DNA of 39,946 nucleotides from Candidatus Metalachnospira gallinarum (GTDB lineage: Bacteria > Bacillota > Clostridia > Lachnospirales > Anaerotignaceae), in NCBI GenBank assembly GCA_904378045.1, contig CAJFHC010000024.1, positions 1 to 39,946 of the forward strand, read 5' to 3'. This document shows, one piece after another, positions 24,178 to 31,106 of the stretch. The translations under genes were made by a program, and so were the position numbers. Position 1 is the first letter of the stretch, and the number at the start of each line of letters is the position of its first letter. The notes beneath the pieces are model-generated. The model saw only the letters and a program-made list of their open reading frames with translations, had not been told where the DNA came from and searched no databases.

Positions 24178-25098
24178 TTAATCATCATCGTCATCATCGT
24201 CATCATCAAAGCTTCCGTCCCAATCGTCATCATCAAAATCATCGCTGACATCATCAGGATAATCGTCGTCCAAGCCATCATCATCAAAATCATCGTCGTT
24301 ATCATCGAGATAATCATCGTCCGGATTGTCGTCCCAATCATCATCATCCCAATCATCATCATCCCAATCATCATCATCCCAATCATCGTCATCGGTATGC
24401 GTCGGTGCGGCGGGAGTATCCGGAACGAACTCGGGCACGGGTTCCGGGACAGTCTCGGGAATGACCTCCGGTTCATCGTCATCGCCGCTTTCTACGGGAA
24501 TGACGGCCTCAAAGGTTCGGGCGGCGCTGTCGGTGACAGTTATGGTGACGCTGAGCTTTCCATCCAGATGTCTGCCGAGGCTCTCTGAAATGGCCTCACC
24601 GCGGCTTTCCGTCCACTCGTCGTCGTCTGAATCCAGAGTTATCGTTATGGCTCCGCCTTCGTGCAGATAGCCCATATCCACGGCTCTGTCCACAAGCTCA
24701 TCCGTTACTGTCTCCACGTCCTTGCGCCTGTAGGCATAGCCATCTATGAGAGATTCACCGTCGGTGTTTATTCCTTCAAGGCCGATTACTTTATCCCGGC
24801 GGTTAACGTCCAGACGGACGGCGGGATTTATATTAAGATATACGGAGCCGCAGGGCATAAGCTCTACGCCAAGCACCGCTGTCAAAGCGGCAATAATGCA
24901 TGCGGCCGTTGCCATCAGGGCTTTAAAGCGTTTTTTATAGCCTTTGGACGAAAGGCCTTTGACTTCGGAGGCCATTTCCACCACGTTTTCCACGGTCTGC
25001 CCAACTTCGTAGCGCATATTGGCGACCTTTAGGAAGCTGCCGTTTTCGTCCAGCACAACGGCATAGCTTAAATGACATTCCATAACCATATATTTCAT
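24178..25098 (-). CDS. rsgI: RsgI-family membrane anti-sigma-I factor with acidic DDDDW tail
   Basis: 306 residues. Residues 1-55 are the cytoplasmic RsgI N-terminal domain (YAVVLDENGSFLKVANMRYEVGQTV) that binds SigI. Residues 59-80 form the membrane helix. Residues 84-~200 are the extracytoplasmic domain (VYLNINPAVRLDVNRRDKVIGLEGINTDG). Residues 207-235 are a Pro/Glu linker, and 236-306 are DDDDW repeats ending in nine Asp. In Clostridium thermocellum, RsgI tails carry carbohydrate-binding modules that sense polysaccharide. Here the sensor position is taken by an acidic aromatic repeat, so a different ligand (cation, peptidoglycan or other surface polymer) is inferred. Its ATG overlaps the sigI stop (ATGA). 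Confidence 0.92.
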   Translation of the reverse strand: MKYMVMECHLSYAVVLDENGSFLKVANMRYEVGQTVENVVEMASEVKGLSSKGYKKRFKALMATAACIIAALTAVLGVELMPCGSVYLNINPAVRLDVNRRDKVIGLEGINTDGESLIDGYAYRRKDVETVTDELVDRAVDMGYLHEGGAITITLDSDDDEWTESRGEAISESLGRHLDGKLSVTITVTDSAARTFEAVIPVESGDDDEPEVIPETVPEPVPEFVPDTPAAPTHTDDDDWDDDDWDDDDWDDDDWDDNPDDDYLDDNDDDFDDDGLDDDYPDDVSDDFDDDDWDGSFDDDDDDDDD

Positions 25099-25823
25099 AC
25101 CGTCTGCGCACCTCTCTTTCGCAGGCCGTGCCGTATATGCCCACGGATAATCTCATATCCGTTGGTATGTATGAGGAGCATGGCCAAAATATATTTTCTG
25201 TGGCGCTCAAGGGTCTTTCTTTCGATGCCGGAGCCGAGAACAAGCTTTGAAAGGGGCAGCTTTTTGGTATCCAGCAGTTCATCAAGGAGTTCTCCGTTTT
25301 CGGAGGCATACATTACGGCTCTCGCGCAGGCCGCTTGAGTACGCTCTTGCTTCGGAGAATTGTCTGCCACGTCGGAAAAGCTGACGCCAAAGTCTGCCAT
25401 AACACGGGAAAGCTCCTCTATCTCTCTTTTTGTGGCCTCCAGACCGATGGATTCCTCAAAGCGATCTGTTTTGTCCTCCAGCTCGTCGATAAGGGGGCGG
25501 CCTTCGTCTTCGCCGTTGTCATAGAGCGACAGATTGGAGCCATGCCTTGCCTCCTTGCGCACATAGTCAGTAAGACGGCTGCGGATGGTCAGGGAAGCGT
25601 AGCTTAAAAACGCTCCTCTGTCTTTGGAATAACCAAGTATGGCCTCGTGAAAGGCGATCATGGCTATGCTGTATTCATCGTCCGACTCCGTGCAGAAGCG
25701 GGATGTGAATTTTGACGCCTCCGAACGGATAAACGGTATGTATTCCCTTATGAGCTCATCGGCTTTCCGAGGATCCGTCTTTGAGGCGTAAACGGCTTTT
25801 ACGAGTTTGTGTTCATTTTCCAC
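25095..25823 (-). CDS. sigI: RNA polymerase sigma factor SigI
   Basis: 242 residues beginning at GTG with AAGGAGG 8 nt upstream. Region 2 is clear (EYIPFIRSEASKFT, DDEYSIAMIAFHEAILGYSKDRGAFLSYASLTIRSRLTDYVRKE), as is the SigI-type C-terminal domain (KLPLSKLVLGSGIERKTLERHRKYILAMLLIHTNGYEIIRGHI). SigI is an alternative sigma controlled by the adjacent RsgI. On the minus strand upstream, ACCCC (25874-25878) and CGTA (25851-25854) resemble sigma-I promoter elements, but spacing and match are not certain. An inverted repeat TTAGTAT / ATACTAA lies at 25899-25920. The gene heads the sigI-rsgI-lipoprotein cluster. Confidence 0.95.
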   Translation of the reverse strand: MENEHKLVKAVYASKTDPRKADELIREYIPFIRSEASKFTSRFCTESDDEYSIAMIAFHEAILGYSKDRGAFLSYASLTIRSRLTDYVRKEARHGSNLSLYDNGEDEGRPLIDELEDKTDRFEESIGLEATKREIEELSRVMADFGVSFSDVADNSPKQERTQAACARAVMYASENGELLDELLDTKKLPLSKLVLGSGIERKTLERHRKYILAMLLIHTNGYEIIRGHIRHGLRKRGAQTV

Positions 25824-26008
25824 GAATCGCCCCTCCTTTCTGCTACAGTATACGAAGAAAATATGTTAAAACCGGGGTATGGCTGAAAATTTCCGTCTTT
25901 AGTATAAATATCCATACTAATTATAAAAGAAGGAAAACGCCGGATGCTATCTGCAAAGCGTAAAAAGAGGATTAAATATAAGTAAAATACAGAAAAATAT
26001 ATAAAAAT

Positions 26009-26034
26009 ACGGCGCTTCCAAAGGAAAACGCCGT
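26009..26034 (-). terminator. Terminator stem-loop next to the T-tract, left flank of repeat copy 2
   Basis: ACGGCG.TTCC / GGAAAACGCCGT stem. On the minus strand it is followed by ATTTTTATATATTTTT, so this copy is the working terminator for the HAD operon. It is duplicated at 26224-26249 with one mismatch. Confidence 0.8.
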
Positions 26035-26223
26035 CAGACTGTCAAAAAACTAATCCATTGTGAGCGGGAGGGTATGTTCAGTACTTTGGCCTTTGGCCAA
26101 AGCCGCCTTCGGCGTCCGGATATCTTTCCGGTACTGACAAAGTTCAGGGCTTTTCGCAGAAATAGGGATTTATTGCCTTAATTTAAACTCGAAAAAGTCC
26201 CGAAGGACTTTTTCGACACGCTG
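26035..26223 (+). mobile_element. Terminator-inserted MITE-like repeat, copy 2 (complete, 189 bp)
   Basis: It begins CAGACTGTCAAAAAACTA and ends (complement) CAGCGTGTCGAAAAAGTC, giving imperfect terminal inverted repeats. Inside are a variable stem-loop module, the conserved hairpins CCCTGA/TCAGGG and GAAAAAGTCC/GGACTTTTTC, and no coding frame. It is flanked by a 26-bp direct duplication of a whole terminator hairpin. Four copies occur in the window. The transposase family is unknown. Confidence 0.85.
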
Positions 26224-26249
26224 ACGGCGTTTCCAAAGGAAAACGCCGT
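26224..26249 (-). repeat. Duplicated terminator hairpin, right flank of copy 2
   Basis: 25 of 26 bases match 26009-26034. No T-tract follows it on the minus strand, because the repeat element intervenes. Confidence 0.85.
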
Positions 26250-26273
26250 TTGCGTAATTATTTTATTATTTTA

Positions 26274-26888
26274 TTATTTTATTATTACATCGGCCGTAGA
26301 CTTTATCTCGTCCCAGTCGTTTCGGTTCATGTGGTCATAGACAGCCACCACATGGCATCCTGCGGCTTTGGCGGCCTTTATGGCGTAGAGGGCGTCCTCG
26401 TATACGGTCGTTTCCTCCGGCTTAAAGCCCATAAGCTCACAGGTTTTCAAAAATATTTCCGGCCCGCGCTTTGAAAGGCCGAGGGTTTCGGCAGTAAATA
26501 CTTCCTTAAAGCAGAAGCCTATGCCGTTTCTTTCCATAGCGGCAAGAGCAAGATCTCTGTCCGATGTGGTAAGTATACACATTCTGGAGCCCTTTTCGTA
26601 TTCGGAAAGCACAAATTCCTTAACGCCCGGCTTAAGCTCAAGCTCATAGCGGTATTTGTCCTCTATCAGCGAAAGAATCTCCCTTACAATGCCTTTTATA
26701 TTGCCCTCAAGACCTAAATCGGTTATGAAATACTCCGCGGCTTCCTCAAGGGTCTTGTTTTCGATCACTTCCTTAAGATCCACGGGAGGCGTAATCCCTT
26801 TTTTGAGCAGATAAATGCTTCCGAGGTTTTCCCACATCCCCATGGAATCAAGGAGAGTTCCGTCCATATCGAATATTATGTCAGCCAT
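26274..26888 (-). CDS. HAD-superfamily phosphatase (beta-phosphoglucomutase-like subgroup)
   Basis: 204 residues with all HAD motifs: FDMDGTLLDS (nucleophile D7 and acid D9), motif II in ILTTSDRD, a lysine/SKRGPEIF segment for motif III, and motif IV VYEDALYAIKAAKAAG. A helical cap lies between motifs I and II, as in class C1 enzymes. The open frame extends upstream, but ATG 26888 fits the fold start and overlaps the stop of the thiamine-binding-type gene by one base (TAATG). The substrate is unknown. The coupling hints at a phosphorylated thiamine-related compound, but that is inference only. Confidence 0.9.
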   Translation of the reverse strand: MADIIFDMDGTLLDSMGMWENLGSIYLLKKGITPPVDLKEVIENKTLEEAAEYFITDLGLEGNIKGIVREILSLIEDKYRYELELKPGVKEFVLSEYEKGSRMCILTTSDRDLALAAMERNGIGFCFKEVFTAETLGLSKRGPEIFLKTCELMGFKPEETTVYEDALYAIKAAKAAGCHVVAVYDHMNRNDWDEIKSTADVIIK

Positions 26889-27208
26889 TATTCCCATTCT
26901 TTCTCGTTGTTTCCGGCAAGATACTTGTCCGTTTTCTGGTTGATCGTAAGGACTCCATCGTTGGGGTTGAAATCTATTTTGATATAGCTCATAACGCTGG
27001 GAGCGCCGGCTTTTATGGCAATATACTGGCACTGCTTGACTATTTCGATAAGCTGGTCAAGCTCGCCCTCGATCGTTGTCTCAAAAGGAGCGACAAAGGT
27101 CTTGAGCCCCTGAGCCTTTATGTAGGCGATGCACTCGTCAACTATGCGGCATATCTCATCCTTGTCCGTAACGCCGGGTAAAACCTGAATTGCAACACTT
27201 GCTTTCAT
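26888..27208 (-). CDS. MTH1187/YkoF-type thiamine-binding family protein
   Basis: 106 residues of the small ferredoxin-like fold family (Thiamine_BP, MTH1187/YqgV type): MKASVAIQVLPG, DECIAYIKAQGLKTFVAPFETTIEGELDQLIEIV, and a C-terminal IKIDFNPNDGVLTINQKTDKY. Family members bind thiamine or related molecules as oligomers, and their exact role is unsettled. AGGAGGAG precedes the ATG. A TATAAT -10 lies at 27240-27245 (minus) with only a weak -35. No TPP riboswitch was seen upstream. It is translationally coupled to the HAD phosphatase. Confidence 0.85.
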   Translation of the reverse strand: MKASVAIQVLPGVTDKDEICRIVDECIAYIKAQGLKTFVAPFETTIEGELDQLIEIVKQCQYIAIKAGAPSVMSYIKIDFNPNDGVLTINQKTDKYLAGNNEKEWE

Positions 27209-27272
27209 TTATATCTCCTCCTGTTTTATACTTTAAAATATTATAACCGTTATCTTATAGCATAGCACAATC

Positions 27273-27333
27273 GACCTCCGATTTCAATAAAACGGAGGTC
27301 AAAAAACCGCGGAGCCTCTTTGAAACTCCGCGG
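27273..27333 (-). terminator. Terminator after livF, with a second hairpin
   Basis: On the minus strand CCGCGGAG / CTCCGCGG (27307-27333) is followed by six T (27301-27306), then a second stem GACCTCCG / CGGAGGTC (27273-27300). The first is a standard intrinsic terminator for the LIV operon. Confidence 0.85.
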
Positions 27334-27349
27334 ATGTTTTGCAAGCGTA

Positions 27350-28051
27350 TCAGCCCTTTCCAAGGTAGAGCTCTCTGACCTTCTCGTTTTTGAGAAGCTC
27401 GGCTCCCGTTCCCTTAAGGGCTATCCTTCCGGTCTCAAGAACATAGGCGAGGTCGGCGGTGTGAAGCGCCATATTCGCGTTCTGCTCGATAAGAAGGATG
27501 GTCGTGCCGCTTTTGTTTATTTCTTTTATTATGTCGAAAATCTCCCTTACGATGATGGGCGCCAGTCCGAGGGAAGGCTCATCCATCATTATGAGCTTGG
27601 GACGGCTCATAAGGGCCCTGCCTACGGCAAGCATCTGCTGCTCGCCTCCGGAAAGGGTTCCGGCCTGCTGCCAGCTTCTTTCCTTAAGACGGGGGAAGAG
27701 GGAATATACCCACTCTATATCTCCCTTAAGATCGTCTTTTCTCAGATAAGCGCCGATTTTGAGGTTCTCAAGAACGGTCATATCGGGGAAAACGTGGCGT
27801 CCCTCGGGAACGAGGATAATTCCTCTTTTTACTATGTCATATGTATGGAGCTTGGTTATCTCCTCGTCGTTGTATGTTATGCTCCCGCTGGCGGAGCGCA
27901 CAAGACCGGTTATCGTACGAAGTATTGTTGATTTTCCGGCGCCGTTGGCTCCTATAAGCGTTACGATCTTTCCGTCGGGAACCTCGAAGGAAACATCGCG
28001 GACGGCCTTGATACCGCCGTAATTAACGCAGAGATCATCAATTTTCAGCAT
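27350..28051 (-). CDS. livF: Branched-chain amino-acid ABC transporter ATP-binding protein LivF
   Basis: A 233-residue ATPase with Walker A GANGAGKST, signature LSGGEQQMLAVGRAL, Walker B LIMMDEPSLGLAP and ILLIEQNANMAL, which is typical of LivF. It is the last gene of the liv operon and overlaps livG by 14 nt. It pairs with LivG to energise the LivH/LivM channel. Confidence 0.96.
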   Translation of the reverse strand: MLKIDDLCVNYGGIKAVRDVSFEVPDGKIVTLIGANGAGKSTILRTITGLVRSASGSITYNDEEITKLHTYDIVKRGIILVPEGRHVFPDMTVLENLKIGAYLRKDDLKGDIEWVYSLFPRLKERSWQQAGTLSGGEQQMLAVGRALMSRPKLIMMDEPSLGLAPIIVREIFDIIKEINKSGTTILLIEQNANMALHTADLAYVLETGRIALKGTGAELLKNEKVRELYLGKG

Positions 28052-28886
28052 CGTCAGCCACCCCCAGATAAGCGTCTATTACTCGAGGGTTCTTCTGAAT
28101 CTCTTCAGGAGTACCGCTCGCTATCATTTTTCCGAAGTCAAGAACATAAATACGCTCGGATATTTTCATAACCAGATCCATATGATGCTCTATCATAAAT
28201 ACGGAAAGATTGAATTTTTCTTTTATTTCCTTGATGAAATCCGTAAGCTCAAGAGTCTCCTGGGGATTCATTCCCGCTGCGGGCTCGTCAAGCAGGAGCA
28301 GATGGGGCTCCGTGGCCAGAGCTCTGGCGATCTCAACCCTTCTCTGAAGTCCATAGGGCAGGGATGAGGCTATCTCATCCTTAAGATGGAGCATATCCTG
28401 CATCTTGAGAAGATCAAGAGCCTCCTGTCTCATTCTCTTTTCCTCCTTGGCGTTGAGCCTGAAGGTGGCGGAGAATATATTTTGTTTCGCTCTCATGTGT
28501 TTGGCGATAAGGACGTTATCAAAAACCGTCAGGTTGGAGAAAAGACGGATGTTCTGGAAGGTACGGGCAACGCCCAGCTTTGTTATCTGGTCGGGCGTCT
28601 TTTTTATGACTTTTTCGTATTTTCCGGCGTTTTCGCCCTTGTACTCGTTTACCATCTTTCCCTGGGGATGATTTTCGATTATTACGTTGCCGTCAAGGGA
28701 GACAAGACCGTTCGTAGGCTCATAAACTCCGGTAATGCAGTTGAAAGCCGTTGTCTTCCCGGCTCCGTTAGGACCGATGAGAGCGACGATCTCGTTTTTG
28801 TTTACGTCCAGCGTAAGGTTGTTAACGGCAACAACGCCGCCGAACTGCATGGTCACGTTTTCGACATGAAGCACATTTTCAGCCAT
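28038..28886 (-). CDS. livG: Branched-chain amino-acid ABC transporter ATP-binding protein LivG
   Basis: 282 residues with Walker A GPNGAGKTTAF, the LivG-type GVARTFQNIRLFSNLTVFDNVLIAKH, a signature region ASSLPYGLQRRVEIARAL (the usual LSYG form of LivG), and Walker B LLLLDEPAAGMNPQE. A C-terminal motif PRVIDAYLG closes the family. An insert of about 20 residues around VIIENHPQGKMVNEYKGENAGKYEKV lengthens the N-terminal half relative to common LivG. Its ATG overlaps the livM stop by one base. Confidence 0.95.
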   Translation of the reverse strand: MAENVLHVENVTMQFGGVVAVNNLTLDVNKNEIVALIGPNGAGKTTAFNCITGVYEPTNGLVSLDGNVIIENHPQGKMVNEYKGENAGKYEKVIKKTPDQITKLGVARTFQNIRLFSNLTVFDNVLIAKHMRAKQNIFSATFRLNAKEEKRMRQEALDLLKMQDMLHLKDEIASSLPYGLQRRVEIARALATEPHLLLLDEPAAGMNPQETLELTDFIKEIKEKFNLSVFMIEHHMDLVMKISERIYVLDFGKMIASGTPEEIQKNPRVIDAYLGVADDAEN

Positions 28887-30007
28887 TACTCATCGCCTCC
28901 CGTCTCTTTTGCGGAGCGTTTTCTGGAGAACGCCGCCGGTATCCGCTTAAACAGCCGTCCCAGGCCGTCCCAGGAGAACTCGTTTGTTCCCATGATTCCT
29001 CTGCGGTAGAAAAGAACGACTACCATCAGCAGTATGGAGAAGATGACCATACGGAAGCCTGTTCTGAAAAGCGGTATCTGAACTCCCGCGATGATAAGGG
29101 GCTCGTCGAAGAAACGGAGCCACTCCTGGCCGCAGTTTACAAGGAAGGCGCCGATAACGCTTCCCGTAACGGAGCCGATACCTCCGATAACGACCATAAG
29201 CAGGATGTTGTATGTAAGAGTTACCTGGAATGTCTTAGCGTCGATGGAACGCATATAGACAGCCAGAAGTCCTCCGGCTATGCCTGTAAAGAAAGAGCTG
29301 ATGATAAAGGCCATCTCCTTATGCTTAAAAAGATTGATACCCATAGCCTCTGCGGCAACATCGTTCTCCCTTATGGCTTTAAAAGCCCTTCCATATGAGG
29401 AATTAATAATAAGCACCATTATGCCTATACATATCACCGTTATTATTGTGGGCGTGAATATCGTGGAAAATCCGGGGATATTCTTAAGTCCGTAGGAGCC
29501 GTTTGTTATTCTGTCCAGCTGGGGAGCGGAAATAACGGCTCTTATGATCTCCGATACGCCGAGGGTGGCTATGGCAAGATAGTCGCTCTTAAGACGAAGA
29601 ACGGGGATACCGATGAGAGCGGCAAGAACGGCCGCGAAAACTCCTCCGAGGATGAGAGCCACGGGGAAGGGAAGCTGTATATTGGCGATGGAATCGCTTA
29701 TGCCGCTTATGTAATATACGGCGGGACGGGTCTCAACTGGAATGGTGAACATGGCCACCGTATAGGCGCCTATGGCCATAAAGCCCGCCTGTCCGAGGGA
29801 GAAAAGTCCCGTGAAGCCCGTAAGAAGGTTCATTGCCACGGCTACGATGGCGTAGATAAGGCTTCTTTCGATTATAGATATGGCGTAGTTATGCTTTGCC
29901 GTGTCAGCCTGAAGCATACACAGCACAGCGATGATGATCGCCACAAGTATTATTGTCAGCACCGCGTTTCTTTTTTTGTTCGGCGCGGCTGATAGTGTAT
30001 TTTTCAT
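28886..30007 (-). CDS. livM: Branched-chain amino-acid ABC transporter permease LivM
   Basis: About 373 residues with some 10 membrane helices. NLLTGFTGLFSLGQAGFMAIGAY and the EAA-type loop GRAFKAIRENDVAAEAMGINLFKHK are diagnostic of LivM. ATG 30007 is preferred over the GTG at 30016, because that GTG lies inside the GAGGTGA ribosome site, which is well spaced for 30007. The C-terminus adds a basic cytoplasmic tail of about 35 residues. It starts 10 bp after the livH stop. Confidence 0.94.
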   Translation of the reverse strand: MKNTLSAAPNKKRNAVLTIILVAIIIAVLCMLQADTAKHNYAISIIERSLIYAIVAVAMNLLTGFTGLFSLGQAGFMAIGAYTVAMFTIPVETRPAVYYISGISDSIANIQLPFPVALILGGVFAAVLAALIGIPVLRLKSDYLAIATLGVSEIIRAVISAPQLDRITNGSYGLKNIPGFSTIFTPTIITVICIGIMVLIINSSYGRAFKAIRENDVAAEAMGINLFKHKEMAFIISSFFTGIAGGLLAVYMRSIDAKTFQVTLTYNILLMVVIGGIGSVTGSVIGAFLVNCGQEWLRFFDEPLIIAGVQIPLFRTGFRMVIFSILLMVVVLFYRRGIMGTNEFSWDGLGRLFKRIPAAFSRKRSAKETGGDE

Positions 30008-30017
30008 AGCTGTCACC

Positions 30018-30899
30018 TCACGCTTTATCCGTTGCTTTCTCGCCGAAAATACCGGTCGGCCTGAAAAGCAGCATTATTACAAGTAAAAGGAAAGTAAAAG
30101 CGTCGCTGAAGGTGGAGTATCCGGCGGCCGTTATTATTGTCTCGGCCATACCGAGTATGAATCCTCCCACGACAGCGCCCGGAATTGAGCCGATACCGCC
30201 GATAACCGCGGCAACGAAGCATCTGAGGCCGGGAAGGGAGCCGCTGTAAGGATATACGGTCATACGGTCCGTGAAGTAAAGTATGGAACCGATACCGGCA
30301 AGCAGCGAGCCGATAACGAAGGTGTAGCTTATGATCGTGTTGATCTTTATACCCATTATCTGAGCCGTGTCATAGTCCTTGGAAACCGCCCTCATGGCCA
30401 TACCCATTTTGGTGTGGTTTATGAGCTGCATAAGAAGAATTACAAGAACTATCGTCACCACGGGAGTGAGGAACGTAACGAGGGAGGCGGAAACGTCTCC
30501 GAACTGATAGATCTTTTTGAGAATGGGTATCTCGGGATAGCCCTTGGGAAGAGCCGTGAAAAGATATGTGGCCAGGTTCTGAAGCAGATAGGAAACGCCT
30601 ATGGCCGATATCATAATGGACATTCTGGGCGCGGAACGCAGAGGTTTATAGGCTACCTTCTCGATTACAACGCCGAGGAGCACCGTGCCGATGAGGGTAA
30701 CGGGAATGGCGATGTACCAGGGAAGGCTGGCCATGGCAAAAATCATAAAATATCCCGCCATCATAAATATATCGCCGTGGGCGAAGTTTATAAGACGAAG
30801 GATGCCGTAAACCATCGTGTAGCCTATGGCTATAAGCGCGTAGGCTCCGCCCAGAGAAACACCTGTCAGACCGTGCTGGATTATTGTGGATAAACTCAT
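30018..30899 (-). CDS. livH: Branched-chain amino-acid ABC transporter permease LivH
   Basis: 293 residues with about 8 membrane helices. It opens GLTGVSLGGAYALIAIGYTMVYGILRLINFAHGDIFM, the family signature, and has the cytoplasmic loop MGMAMRAVSKDYDTAQIMGINTIIS-type segment and a late VVGGFILGMAETI. ATG 30899 is chosen because AGGGGG lies 8 nt upstream. The frame remains open to 30947 without a better site. It is separated from livJ by a 207-bp structured spacer, which may lower expression of livHMGF relative to livJ. Confidence 0.94.
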   Translation of the reverse strand: MSLSTIIQHGLTGVSLGGAYALIAIGYTMVYGILRLINFAHGDIFMMAGYFMIFAMASLPWYIAIPVTLIGTVLLGVVIEKVAYKPLRSAPRMSIMISAIGVSYLLQNLATYLFTALPKGYPEIPILKKIYQFGDVSASLVTFLTPVVTIVLVILLMQLINHTKMGMAMRAVSKDYDTAQIMGIKINTIISYTFVIGSLLAGIGSILYFTDRMTVYPYSGSLPGLRCFVAAVIGGIGSIPGAVVGGFILGMAETIITAAGYSTFSDAFTFLLLVIMLLFRPTGIFGEKATDKA

Positions 30900-30949
30900 A
30901 ATAGAAGCCCCCTGTAAGTTAATTCTCTGATTACCTTCAGCCTTCAACG

Positions 30950-31039
30950 GGGATATACAAAGGGTAGTTCATATATTCCCCTTGTCTGCTGAAGGCGTAA
31001 AAGCTGAAAACAAAAGGAGCGGGGGAGTTTTGGCTCCCC
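30950..31039 (-). promoter_or_regulatory. Structured livJ-livH intercistronic region
   Basis: On the minus strand a GGGGAG / CTCCCC hairpin (31022-31039), followed by a broken T-rich run, could be a leaky terminator. Next comes a long stem: CCTTCAGC paired with GCTGAAGG, with an inner GGGGA.TAT / ATA.TCCCC pairing (30950-31004). Both lie before the livH ribosome site and could set the livJ:livH ratio. Confidence 0.5.
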
Positions 31040-31106
31040 AGCTCAAATATTTTTGAAATGTCAAACCGACTTTTCAAATTATAGTTATCGTTTTAACAGA
31101 CCGTTA

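Noticed and set aside
25851..25878. Sigma-I autoregulatory promoter before sigI
   Set aside because: ACCCC and CGTA are present, but the spacing is long and the match partial. Mentioned only as a possibility in the sigI entry.
27209..27306. TPP riboswitch upstream of the thiamine-binding-type gene
   Set aside because: The leader is too short and the THI-box core sequence is absent. Only simple hairpins belonging to the livF terminator are present.
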